Below are positions 52,998-61,459 of a stretch of DNA of 64,000 nt, piece by piece (within the stretch, counting starts at the first letter, position 1; the number at the start of each line of letters is the position of its first letter). Source of the stretch: Acuticoccus mangrovi. GTDB taxonomy: Bacteria; Pseudomonadota; Alphaproteobacteria; Rhizobiales; Amorphaceae. A program made the position numbers and the translations under genes. A model generated the notes under the pieces. It did not search any database. It saw nothing but the letters and a program-made list of their open reading frames with translations, and was not told where the DNA came from. The stretch is from assembly GCF_016411865.1 (NCBI RefSeq), contig NZ_JAEKJA010000006.1, positions 124,001 through 188,000 of the forward strand, read 5' to 3'.

Positions 52998-54053
52998 TCA
53001 GCCGGCCGGGACCCGCGTCGCGTCCTCGTGGCGGTAGAGGGGGACGCGGCGGCTGAAGAAGGTGAGCTTGCCCCACTGGCCGGCAAGGCGCATCGCGAGC
53101 GACCGGCGGCGCTCCGTGGAGCCGGTGACGGCGGCAAGGCACCACGCCGCGGCGAGGAGGACGAGCTTCACCGCCGCCCCCGCCATCAGCTTCGCCGCGG
53201 CGAGCCGCCGGTCGGGGGCGGTGAGGTAGATCACCCAGGCGTAGCTCTGCCCTCCGGCGAGGAGGCGGCGCCGTAGGTAGGCGGGTTCGGTGCGGCTCGC
53301 CGGCACGACATCGCGGGCACCGGCCTCGGCGAGCCAACCGAAGCGGCTTCCGGCCTGATGCATCCGGTGGAAGAGCAGGAGGTCTTCCCCGCCATTGGCG
53401 CCGAGATAGAAGTCGAACGGATCGTGGTCGGGGATCGCGGCGCGGCGCAGGATGCAGTTGGAGGTGGCGAGCACGAAGCCCTGGCGGTGCCGCTCGGGAC
53501 CGTCGACGGCGAGCTCGGTCCCGTCGGGAAGGTCCGGCTCGCGCTCGTAGAGGCCGCGGGCGATGGGGCCGACCCCGTCGGGGTTGCCATAGATCGGCTC
53601 CACCGGGCCGAAGAAGCCGTCATAGGGCAGCCGCGCCACGCCCTGGCGCACGGCGCGGATCCAGGTCGGTACCACGGCCTGATCGTCGTCGAGGAAAGCG
53701 ACGAACTCGGCTTTGGAGGCGGCTATGCCGGCGTTGCGCGCGACGGAGATGTTGGGCGGGTGCGCCTCGACGTAGCGCACCGGGTAGGGTAGGCGCGGGG
53801 CGGCCGAGGCCACCGCACGGCGCGCCGTCGCTCCGTCGGAGTTGTCGACGACGATGATGCCGAGGTCGGCGCGCGGGTCCGCCGTCGCGGCGCCGATGCT
53901 CGCGAGGAGGGCGACGAGCAGGTCCTCTCGGTGGAAGGTGCAGATGATGATGTCGATGCCGACGCGGCGCTCCGCCGCGATCCGGTCGGCCGTCGTCGGG
54001 CGGCCCGTGCCCGCATCGCTCGCTCCGACGCCGCTCGTCGCCGCGTCGCTCAT
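52998..54053 (-). CDS. Glycosyltransferase family 2 protein
   Basis: A 351-residue GT2 enzyme. The nucleotide-binding start is IDIIICTFHREDLLVALLAS, the catalytic DxD-type motif is FVAFLDDDQAVVP and the acceptor region includes GFVLATSNCILRRAAI and GANGGEDLLLFHRMHQAG. A C-terminal hydrophobic segment (KLVLLAAAWCLAAV) may associate it with the membrane. The ATG overlaps the upstream epimerase stop (ATGA). It is the last gene of a four-gene-coupled chain: Gfo/Idh, epimerase, GT2. Confidence 0.92.
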   Translation of the reverse strand: MSDAATSGVGASDAGTGRPTTADRIAAERRVGIDIIICTFHREDLLVALLASIGAATADPRADLGIIVVDNSDGATARRAVASAAPRLPYPVRYVEAHPPNISVARNAGIAASKAEFVAFLDDDQAVVPTWIRAVRQGVARLPYDGFFGPVEPIYGNPDGVGPIARGLYEREPDLPDGTELAVDGPERHRQGFVLATSNCILRRAAIPDHDPFDFYLGANGGEDLLLFHRMHQAGSRFGWLAEAGARDVVPASRTEPAYLRRRLLAGGQSYAWVIYLTAPDRRLAAAKLMAGAAVKLVLLAAAWCLAAVTGSTERRRSLAMRLAGQWGKLTFFSRRVPLYRHEDATRVPAG

Positions 54054-55030
54054 GGTCGCACCGCCGCGACGGCGGGGCCGATCGCCTCCTCGAGCCGTAC
54101 GCGGGGCTCCCACCCGATGGTCTCGGCGGCCGCGTCGGTCAGGTAGCGCGCGTCGCGGCGGAAGAGGGCGAGCTCGCCGCGCGCCGGCGCGAGGGCGGCT
54201 CGCTCGAGCCCCGGCAGGCCGAGCCGGCGCCACGCCTTGGCGGGGAGGCTCGCCGCGACCTCCGCGGTAAGCCGCGACGGCGACACGCGGCGCAGCGGCG
54301 GCGCCCCCGCCGCGGCGGCGAGGCGGGCGAAATAGTCGTTCCAGCTCATCCTGTCCGGCCCGTCGATGTTGAGGGGGAGGAAGCCGTCGGGCCCGGCGAG
54401 GATCGCGGCGGCCGCGGCGCGCGCCACGTCGTCGACGTGGACGAGGGGGGCGCGGGCGGCGGCGGCGCTGCCGAAGTCGCCCCAGGCGCCGGCGCGGATG
54501 CGGTGCACCATCTTGTCCACCCACAGCGTGCTGCCGGGCCCGTAGACGGCGCTCGCCCGCAGCGCCACCGCGCTGCGGTTGGGACCCGCCGCGGTCCATT
54601 CCGCGAGGCGGGCCTCGGCCGCGACCTTCGCCGCGCCGTAGTCGCCGACGGGGGGGACCGGAGGATCGTCCTCGCGCACCTCTCCGGTGCGGGCGCCGTA
54701 GACCTCGATGGAGCTCAGATAGACGACGCGGGCGACGCCTGCGGCCGACGCCGCCTTGGTGAGGCGCACGACGTCGTCGGCAAGGCTCGAGGTCGCGCCG
54801 CCGTAGGCCGCGTGGACGACTCCTGTGGTACCGGCCATCGCGGCGGCGAGCGCCTTGGCGTCGTCGAGCGGCGCCGAGGCGGTGGCGACGCCGCGCGCCG
54901 CGAGCGAGGCGGTAAGCGGGCTGTGGTGGAGCCCCGCCCGCACCGGCGCGCCGCGATCGAGGAGGGCGGCGCACACCGCGCGGCCGATGAAGCCGGCGGC
55001 GCCGGTGACGAGGACCGGGCCCGCCGTCAT
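54050..55030 (-). CDS. NAD-dependent epimerase/dehydratase family protein
   Basis: A 326-residue extended-SDR protein. The NAD motif is VTGAAGFIGRAV (residues 7-18), the catalytic region has YLSSIEVYGA and the Tyr/Lys pair is YGAAKVAAE. It likely acts on a nucleotide sugar or a free sugar acid. ATG overlaps the Gfo/Idh stop (ATGA). Together with the oxidoreductase and the GT2 it suggests synthesis and transfer of a modified sugar. Confidence 0.9.
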   Translation of the reverse strand: MTAGPVLVTGAAGFIGRAVCAALLDRGAPVRAGLHHSPLTASLAARGVATASAPLDDAKALAAAMAGTTGVVHAAYGGATSSLADDVVRLTKAASAAGVARVVYLSSIEVYGARTGEVREDDPPVPPVGDYGAAKVAAEARLAEWTAAGPNRSAVALRASAVYGPGSTLWVDKMVHRIRAGAWGDFGSAAAARAPLVHVDDVARAAAAAILAGPDGFLPLNIDGPDRMSWNDYFARLAAAAGAPPLRRVSPSRLTAEVAASLPAKAWRRLGLPGLERAALAPARGELALFRRDARYLTDAAAETIGWEPRVRLEEAIGPAVAAVRP

Positions 55031-56175
55031 GCAGCCGCCCACGGCATCGGTGCGATGGGGGGAACGGTGCTCGTCACGCTATAGGGCATCGCGAATCGGT
55101 CGGGATGCTGCACCACCTCGGTCACCTCGGTGATGTGCACCGCGAGCTCGGAGGAGAGGCGGCAGGGGCGCCCCTCGCGCAGCGCGTCCGCGAGCTCGGC
55201 GACGCCGCGCATGAAGTCCATCGTCGGCACGCCCCGGCGCGTCGGCAGCGCGGGCTTGCGCACCGGCGGCACGGTCTCGGTCGGGCGCCAGCCGAGGCGC
55301 CGCTCGGCGAGGCGGGCGAGGCGGCTCGTCGCCGGCCGCGACAGCCGCACCGGCGAGGCGTAGGTCCACGGCTCGGCAAGGCTCAGCATGCCGGTTTCGC
55401 CGAAGAGGCGCAGGCGATGGTCGTAGGGGGCGATGACGGAGTTCGTCATGCGGGCGGTGACCCCGCCGTCGAAGGTGAGGAGGGCGACCGACATGTCGGG
55501 GGCGGGGTCCGGCAGCGGCGGGTCGGTCTGCTTGTCGGCGATCACCAGGGCGGAATGGGCCGTGACTGTGCGCACCGGCCCGAAGAGGGCGACGAGGGGG
55601 CCGAGCGTGTAGCCCGCGTGCTCGAAGGTGCAGCCGACCTGGAACTCGCCCCGGGCCGGCCACGGCGCGCCGGAGCGGTTCGCCCAGTCGCGATAGGCGG
55701 TCCGGTGGATCATGCCGTCGTCCATCTCGGCATAGACGAGGCCGATCTTGCCCGCGAGCCCGTCCCGCGCCGCCTTCATCAGCGTCTGCGAGTGCTCGCC
55801 GAGGAAGTTGCAGGGGGCGGCGGCGAGGGCGACGCCGCGTGCCTCGGCCGCGGCGGCGAGGCGCTTGGCGGCCGCCCCGGTCATCGCCAGCGGCTTCTCC
55901 GAGTAGACGTGCTTGCCGGCCGCGATCGCCGCCGCGCTGACGGCCTCGTGGTTGTGCGGGTCGGTGAGGTTGACGACGATCTCCACCGCCGGATCGGCGA
56001 GCATCGCCTTGAGCGAGGCCGCCGTCGGCAGCGACCAGGTGGCCGAGGTGCGGGCGAGGCGATCGGGATCGCGGTCGTAGACCGCGCGGATCGCCACCCC
56101 GTCGTGGAAGGGGGCGGTCGCGGCGTAGCTGTCGGCGATATAGCCGCAGCCAACGATGCCAAGTCCCGTCGCCAC
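55027..56175 (-). CDS. Gfo/Idh/MocA family oxidoreductase
   Basis: A 382-residue NAD(P)-dependent sugar dehydrogenase. The dinucleotide fold begins GIVGCGYIADSYA; NLTDPHNHEAV and the catalytic YSEKPLAM are family hallmarks, and the C-terminal domain contains EFQVGCTFEHAGYTLGPLVALFGPV (ends cited EFQVGC and FGPV). It overlaps the epimerase gene, suggesting a two-step change of a sugar. Confidence 0.93.
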   Translation of the reverse strand: MATGLGIVGCGYIADSYAATAPFHDGVAIRAVYDRDPDRLARTSATWSLPTAASLKAMLADPAVEIVVNLTDPHNHEAVSAAAIAAGKHVYSEKPLAMTGAAAKRLAAAAEARGVALAAAPCNFLGEHSQTLMKAARDGLAGKIGLVYAEMDDGMIHRTAYRDWANRSGAPWPARGEFQVGCTFEHAGYTLGPLVALFGPVRTVTAHSALVIADKQTDPPLPDPAPDMSVALLTFDGGVTARMTNSVIAPYDHRLRLFGETGMLSLAEPWTYASPVRLSRPATSRLARLAERRLGWRPTETVPPVRKPALPTRRGVPTMDFMRGVAELADALREGRPCRLSSELAVHITEVTEVVQHPDRFAMPYSVTSTVPPIAPMPWAAA

Positions 56176-56244
56176 TCCGATCTCCTCCCGCCATAGGTGC
56201 GGCGAGGAGATTGCACACCCGCGGCCGCCGAATAAAGCCTGCCG

Positions 56245-58317
56245 TCAGGCCGAAAGGGCCGCAACGATCGCCTCGCGCGAAAACGGCATCGCCGTGAGGC
56301 GCACGCCGAGCGCTTCGGCGAGGGCGTTGGAGATGGCCGCGGCGGTGGGACCCTGGGCCGCCTCGCCGCATCCGAGCGGCGGCGCGTCCTGCGGGCCGAC
56401 GATCCTCACGGTGATGCGGGGCACCTCGGGGAAGGTGAGGATCGGGTAGGTCTCCCAGTCCCGCGTCGCGACACGATCGCCCTCGTAGCGGACGGCCTCC
56501 TTGAGCGCCCAGCTCGTCGACTGGACGATGCCGCCCTCGATCTGGTTGCGCACCCCGTCGGGGTTGATCGCCTCGCCGACGTCGACGGCGGCCCAGGCGT
56601 CGGTCACCCTGACGTCCTCCTCCACCTCGATGCGCGCCACCACGGCGCAGTAGCCGGCGCGGTTCTTGTAGCGGGCGTAACCGATGCCGTAGGCGGCGCC
56701 GTCGGCGGAGGTGCCCGGCCAGCCGGCGCCGTCGGCCGCGGCCTCCACCACGGCGCGAGCGCGCGGGTCGTCGAGATGGGCGAGGCGGAAGGCGACCGGA
56801 TCCTCGCCGAGCGCGCGGGCGACGTCGTCGACGAGGGTCTCGATGGCGGTCACGTTGAGGAAGGCGCCGAGCCCGCGCATCGCGGAGGTGCGCACGGGAA
56901 TGTCGCCCACCACGCGCTTTGCCACCCGCTGATAGGCGATCGCGTAGGCCGGGATGGCGTTGCGCTCGGCCCCGCCGCCGGCCGCGAGCGGAATGTCGCC
57001 CGGCGTCTCTATCGGAACGCCGTCTTCGATGAGGTAGGCGGAACGCAGGTAGGGCGCGCCGGGGCCGGGGCGGCTCGAATGGGTGAAGCTCGTCGCCGTC
57101 GCCTCGAAGCCTTCGATGCGGCCGTTCGCGACGATGGCGGTGGCGCGCGTCACCATCGGCGCGCCGACGGGGGCGGTGCCGAACTCGTCGGCGCGGCTCC
57201 AGACGACGCGCACCGGTCGGCCGGGAACCGCCCGGGCGAGGAGAGCGGCGTCGAGGGCGACGTCGTCGGCGCCGTTGTGGCCGTAGCAGCCGGCGCCGTT
57301 CCGGTGGATCACGTCGACCGTCGCGGGATCGAGCCCGAGAACCTCGGCGAGCGCCGCCTTGAGGCGATAGACCGCCTGGCTGTGGCAGTGGACGGTGAGG
57401 CGCTCTTCGCTCCATTGCGCGATGGCGCAGGAGGGGCCGATGGAGCCATGCGAGAGGGGCGGGCGCGACACCTCCACCGAGAAGCGGGTTCCTTCGGCGG
57501 GCGGCTCGCCCTTCAAAAGCACCACCTCAGCCTCCCCGTCGGCTGCGGCGAGGTGGGCGACGGGGTCGAGGCTCTCGGCCGGCCCGTCGGACCAGACCGC
57601 GTTCGCCGTGGCCCACGCGACGGCGGCGAGCGCGTCGTCCTCCCGCTCGGCGAGGACGCCGAGGAAGTCGCCGTCGCGCACCACCTTCGCAACGCCCGGC
57701 CGGGCGGCGAGGGCGTCGACGTCGACGCTCAGGAGCCGGGCGTGCAGGGCGGGGGGATGGACGGGCCGGCCGTGCAGCATGCCGGGCAGGCGCATGTCGT
57801 GGATGAAGCCGCCGGCGATGCGCGACAGGAGATCGGCGCGCGGCAGCGGGGCGAGGGTGTGGGGCACGGGCGGCACGTCGGTGGTGATCGCGACGGCGAG
57901 GTCCACCTCCTCGGCGAGGCGCCACAGGGTGAGGTCGCTCGCCATGCCGCTGCGCCGCACCTCGCCGTCGACGATGTCGAGCGCATCGGTGCTCGACTGA
58001 AGGAGGGCGGCGGCCCGCTCCAAGAGGCGCGCGCGGGCGGCGAGCGCGGCAAATCGCAACGAGACGCCGCCGACCGAGACGGAGAGGCTGCCAGCCGTCA
58101 CGCCCTCGTCAGGGGCCTCGCGCGTGTCGCCGGAGACGAGCCGCACCCGCTCCGGCGCGACCGACAGCGCGTCGGCCGCGATCTGGACCATCGCCGTGGC
58201 GATGCCCTGCCCGAGCTCCACCCGCCCGGTCCGCACGCGAAGGGTGCCGTCCGGCTCGAACCGGATCCAGTCGGAGATGAGCGGATAGGCGACGACCGGG
58301 GCGGGGAGGGTGCTCAT
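56245..58317 (-). CDS. Molybdenum hydroxylase large subunit (IorB/xanthine oxidase family)
   Basis: A 690-residue molybdopterin-binding subunit of the xanthine-oxidase family. Its order of segments is that of isoquinoline 1-oxidoreductase beta subunits: the VELGQGIATAMVQIAADAL segment is at the N-terminus rather than late in the chain. Then follow RPVHPPALHARLLSVDVDAL, the pterin region HNGADDVALDAALLAR, TSAMRGLGAFLNVTAIETLVD and the C-terminal catalytic Glu in LGCGEAAQGP. It hydroxylates a heterocycle or aldehyde. ATG overlaps the small-subunit stop (ATGA). No FAD subunit gene is visible, as expected for IorAB-type enzymes that pass electrons to cytochrome or quinone. Confidence 0.9.
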   Translation of the reverse strand: MSTLPAPVVAYPLISDWIRFEPDGTLRVRTGRVELGQGIATAMVQIAADALSVAPERVRLVSGDTREAPDEGVTAGSLSVSVGGVSLRFAALAARARLLERAAALLQSSTDALDIVDGEVRRSGMASDLTLWRLAEEVDLAVAITTDVPPVPHTLAPLPRADLLSRIAGGFIHDMRLPGMLHGRPVHPPALHARLLSVDVDALAARPGVAKVVRDGDFLGVLAEREDDALAAVAWATANAVWSDGPAESLDPVAHLAAADGEAEVVLLKGEPPAEGTRFSVEVSRPPLSHGSIGPSCAIAQWSEERLTVHCHSQAVYRLKAALAEVLGLDPATVDVIHRNGAGCYGHNGADDVALDAALLARAVPGRPVRVVWSRADEFGTAPVGAPMVTRATAIVANGRIEGFEATATSFTHSSRPGPGAPYLRSAYLIEDGVPIETPGDIPLAAGGGAERNAIPAYAIAYQRVAKRVVGDIPVRTSAMRGLGAFLNVTAIETLVDDVARALGEDPVAFRLAHLDDPRARAVVEAAADGAGWPGTSADGAAYGIGYARYKNRAGYCAVVARIEVEEDVRVTDAWAAVDVGEAINPDGVRNQIEGGIVQSTSWALKEAVRYEGDRVATRDWETYPILTFPEVPRITVRIVGPQDAPPLGCGEAAQGPTAAAISNALAEALGVRLTAMPFSREAIVAALSA

Positions 58318-58844
58318 GCCGCCTCGGCGATGGTGCGGGCGGCACGCTCGATGGCGTCGAGGATGCGCCCGTGCGCGCCGCAGCGGCAGAGATTGCCGGC
58401 GAGCGCGGTGGCGATGGCCGCCCGGTCGGGCACCCCGTCCGTCCGGTCGAGGAGGGCGCGCGCCTGCATCAGGATGCCCGAGAGGCAGTAGCCGCATTGG
58501 CCCGCGTTGCCGGCGAGGACTTCGGTGACGAGGGGATGGCGCGGCTCGGCGATGAGCGCCTCCACCGTCTCCACCCGCTTCGCCTCCACCTCCCACACCC
58601 GCAGCTGGCAGGCCCAGCGCGGCTCCCCGTCGACGAGCACGGTGCACACGCCGCACAGCCCGTCGCCGCAGCCGAACCGCGTGCCGGTCAGCGCCAGATC
58701 GTTGCGCAGGGCGTAGAGGAGCGGCGTCTCCGGCGGCACCGTCACGACAATCTCGGCGCCGTTGACGACAAATGCAAACGATTGCATTCTCGGGTCCGAC
58801 GCAGGGGCGTCGCGCTCGACGGATGGCGCACGAGGGTCGTTCAT
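58314..58844 (-). CDS. Molybdenum hydroxylase small [2Fe-2S] subunit
   Basis: A 176-residue iron-sulfur subunit with both clusters complete: FGCGDGLCGVCTV plus WAC for the plant-type cluster and GQCGYCLSG with NLCRCGAH for the second. Start ATG at 58844; a second ATG at 58787 would give a normal-length protein (about 157). It is the first gene of the pair, divergent from the tandem OsmC gene across a 237-base gap in which I see no clear operator. Confidence 0.93.
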   Translation of the reverse strand: MNDPRAPSVERDAPASDPRMQSFAFVVNGAEIVVTVPPETPLLYALRNDLALTGTRFGCGDGLCGVCTVLVDGEPRWACQLRVWEVEAKRVETVEALIAEPRHPLVTEVLAGNAGQCGYCLSGILMQARALLDRTDGVPDRAAIATALAGNLCRCGAHGRILDAIERAARTIAEAA

Positions 58845-59081
58845 AGCGGTCTCGGGGTTCTTCTGATCTCGGTTCGGATGGGACCCGCGTCAGGGCAGGG
58901 TGCGCAACGGTCCGCACCGTCCGCAGGGTTTCGAAGCGACGCCGTCGATCATAGGCGGCTATGCCGATCGTGCAAGGGCGGGTTGCCGGCGAGGGGCCCC
59001 GCGTCGATGATCCGCCGGCGGGGCGTCGTCGCGTCGCCGGCCATAGACGTGGCCGAAGGGCCCGCACCGGGAGGAGCCGAG

Positions 59082-60296
59082 ATGGCGCTGACGCTCGAAG
59101 AGATGACCACACCGCTCACCTATCGGGTCGGCAACGCGTCGGAGGCGGGCTTCGACGCGCCGCCCGACCGGCACGGCCGTTCGATCCGCACCTACGTGCG
59201 CTCGTTGGAGGGCATTCAGAAGGAGGCGGTGACGGTGTCGCGGGCGACCGGCCTCGCCTGGCGCTACGCCTCCGACGAGGGCGTGCACCTCAACGGGCGC
59301 GACGCGGCGACCAATCCCTTGAGCTTCGTCGCGGTGGGGATGGTCGCATCCTACATGAGCGAGCTCCTGGCGCTCGCTGCCGCCCGCGGCATCGCCCTGC
59401 GCGGACCCGAGCTGACGCTGGAGAATTTCTATTATCGCGCCGGCTCCTTCCCGCGGGGGACGATGATCTCCGGCGCGCTGCCGCCCTCGCTCACCCTCGT
59501 CTGCGATACGGACGCGAGCGAGGACGAGATCACCCGCCTCCTCGCCGACGCGGTGGTAGCCTCGCCCCTCAACGGGCTGACGAAGGGGGAGAATGTCAGC
59601 CTCTTCACCATCGTCCACAACGGCCGCGAACTGGTGCCGGCGGGGGTCGCCCCCCTCGGCGCCCCGGCGGAGGCCGACAGAGGCGACCGCTTCGACGCGC
59701 TCGCCCTCGCGCCCGACGCGGAGCGCTTCCAGCCGCTCACCGAGCGCATCGGCTCCGAAGAGGCGATGAAGGCGCGCCTTGCCGCGAGCCCCGAGCCGGC
59801 GCCGAGCGTGGGGGAGGGCGAGGCGCTGCTTCATCTGCGCTCGGTCTGCCGCATCCTGCCGAACGGGGTGAAGGAGATCGTGCGCGAGCAGTACAAGATG
59901 CCGAGCTCCACCTGGCGCTTCCTCTGCGACGAGGCGAAGGGGGAGGGCGGCGAGGGCCGGGCGCCCGACGCGCTCAGCTATTTCGCGGCCGGTCTCGCCT
60001 TCTGCTTCATGACCCAGCTCGGCCGCTACGCCCACATGGCGAAGCTGCCGCTCCACGCCTACCGCGTGATCCAGGACACCCACTTCTCGCCGGGCGGCGG
60101 GTCGGCGGGTACCGGTCGGGCGGGCCGCGGCGATCCGGTGGAAACCCACGTCGCCCTCGAGACCGGGCTGGACGACGCCGCGGCGCAGGATCTGGTGCGG
60201 GTGGGGGAGCGCACCTGCTTCCTCCACGCCCTCTGCCGCGACGACGTGAAGGTGAAGACCCGCTATCGCCGCCGGGGGATGCGCCTCGCGGGCTGA
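59082..60296 (+). CDS. Tandem OsmC-like protein
   Basis: A 404-residue protein containing two OsmC-like halves. The first (residues about 30-230) has NPLSFVAVGMVASYMSEL in the position of the OsmC central helix, without Cys. The second (about 240-404) has DALSYFAAGLAFCFMTQLG with C308 and, 71 residues later, C379 in GERTCFLHAL; the spacing resembles the peroxidatic and resolving Cys pair of OsmC/Ohr peroxidases. The first half has lost both cysteines. Start ATG follows GGGAGGAG. It is divergent from the molybdenum hydroxylase genes; peroxide removal for that enzyme is possible (inference). Confidence 0.85.
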   Translation: MALTLEEMTTPLTYRVGNASEAGFDAPPDRHGRSIRTYVRSLEGIQKEAVTVSRATGLAWRYASDEGVHLNGRDAATNPLSFVAVGMVASYMSELLALAAARGIALRGPELTLENFYYRAGSFPRGTMISGALPPSLTLVCDTDASEDEITRLLADAVVASPLNGLTKGENVSLFTIVHNGRELVPAGVAPLGAPAEADRGDRFDALALAPDAERFQPLTERIGSEEAMKARLAASPEPAPSVGEGEALLHLRSVCRILPNGVKEIVREQYKMPSSTWRFLCDEAKGEGGEGRAPDALSYFAAGLAFCFMTQLGRYAHMAKLPLHAYRVIQDTHFSPGGGSAGTGRAGRGDPVETHVALETGLDDAAAQDLVRVGERTCFLHALCRDDVKVKTRYRRRGMRLAG

Positions 60297-60302
60297 GTGG
60301 CC

Positions 60303-60341
60303 GCCCACCCGCCGCCGCCCGCAACGCGGCCGCGGGTGGGC
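60303..60341. terminator. Bidirectional hairpin between OsmC-like and MetE-like genes
   Basis: GCCCACCCGC (60303-60312) pairs perfectly with GCGGGTGGGC (60332-60341), ten base pairs, in the 53-base gap between convergent genes. Confidence 0.65.
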
Positions 60342-60349
60342 TCCATGCC

Positions 60350-61372
60350 TTAGGAGGCGATGGCGCTGACGCGATCCTCGAAGAGGTCGCGCCCCTTGAC
60401 CAGCGCGGCGATCTTGGCGTCGGCGATGGAGCGCTTCAGCATCCAGAAGCCGCAGTCGGGGTGGACGTAGCGGATGCGGTTCTCGCCGAGGAGCGAGGCG
60501 GCGCGCTCGATGGCGCGGGCGATGCCGTCGGCGCTCTCCACCTCGGTCGCCTTCACGTCCACCACGCCGAGGCCGAGCCCGATCTCCGGCCGCAGCCCGC
60601 GGAACGCCGTGACTTCCTCGGCGGGCCGGTGGGCCATCTCCATCACGATGTGATCCACCTGCAGCGAGTTGAGGTAGCCGATCAGCTTGTCCCAGGTGCC
60701 GCGCTGGATGCTCTGGCCGCCATAGTTGCCGAAGCAGAGGTGGATGGCGGGCGTGGTCTTCACCGCCGAGAGCACGATGTTCGCCGCCTCGGACGCCCAC
60801 TCCCACTCCTCCGGATGGCCGGGAAGGTTCGCCTCGTCGATCTGGATCACGTCGGCGTCGCAGGCGGCGACCTGCTCGGCGAGCACCTCGGCGACCGCCA
60901 TCGCGAGGCGCGGCGTCGAGCCGTAGTGGTGGTCCGACAGCGTCTTGGCGAGCATGTGCGGGCCGGTGAGGGTGAACTTCAGCGGCTTGGTGGCGAGCCC
61001 CTTCGCCCGGGCGCAGGCGTCCGGCAGATCGAGCGTGCCGGAGCTGATCGGCCCGTCGACCACGCCGGCGGGCTGGGTGCGGAAGCCCATCCCCTCCTGC
61101 GAGCGGAAGGACTGGATCTCCTTGAAGGTGAGATCGGCCCGGACGCCCGCCATCGGCCGCACGAAATATTCGATCATCCCGTTGGTCTCGGGATGGTTGA
61201 CGTCGAAGCGGTAGAGCTCGCCGTCGCACACGAGGTCGATGCCGGCCTTCTCCTGGGTCGCGAGCACCACGCGGGTGGCGTCGGCGAGGGCCTGCTCGCT
61301 CGGCGCGGCGGCGAGCCAGTCGGGCACCGGATAGGAGCCCACGACCGTCGTCTTGATCCCTGGCGTTGACAT
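60350..61372 (-). CDS. Cobalamin-independent methionine synthase-like protein (MetE C-terminal family)
   Basis: A 340-residue protein of the short MetE-like family, corresponding to the C-terminal catalytic barrel of MetE. Zinc ligands appear as His and Cys in HLCFGNYGG, and Cys in HPDCGFWMLK. The N-terminus TTVVGSYPVPDWL and the segment IQIDEANLPGHPEEW are family features. Such stand-alone proteins transfer methyl groups, often not to homocysteine with folate as donor but in catabolism or B12-linked routes. ATG at 61372 follows GGGAGG. Divergent from the ABC permease gene; a TetR site lies in the shared region. Confidence 0.88.
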   Translation of the reverse strand: MSTPGIKTTVVGSYPVPDWLAAAPSEQALADATRVVLATQEKAGIDLVCDGELYRFDVNHPETNGMIEYFVRPMAGVRADLTFKEIQSFRSQEGMGFRTQPAGVVDGPISSGTLDLPDACARAKGLATKPLKFTLTGPHMLAKTLSDHHYGSTPRLAMAVAEVLAEQVAACDADVIQIDEANLPGHPEEWEWASEAANIVLSAVKTTPAIHLCFGNYGGQSIQRGTWDKLIGYLNSLQVDHIVMEMAHRPAEEVTAFRGLRPEIGLGLGVVDVKATEVESADGIARAIERAASLLGENRIRYVHPDCGFWMLKRSIADAKIAALVKGRDLFEDRVSAIAS

Positions 61373-61421
61373 TCTCACGCACCTCCCGAGGCTGTTGTCT
61401 TGACCGCGCAGAACGGTCGCC

Positions 61422-61440
61422 GGATTATCTGGTTAGTTAA
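61422..61440. promoter_or_regulatory. TetR-like site before ABC permease
   Basis: The segment around GATTATCTGGTTAGTTA carries the half-site GTTAGTTA that also forms half of the perfect palindrome before the PhyH gene (63077-63096); eleven of seventeen bases agree. It lies 20 bases before the permease start and 50 before the MetE-like start. The TetR regulator of this cluster is the likely binder. Confidence 0.4.
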
Positions 61441-61459
61441 TTCTAGGGACACGCCGCCG

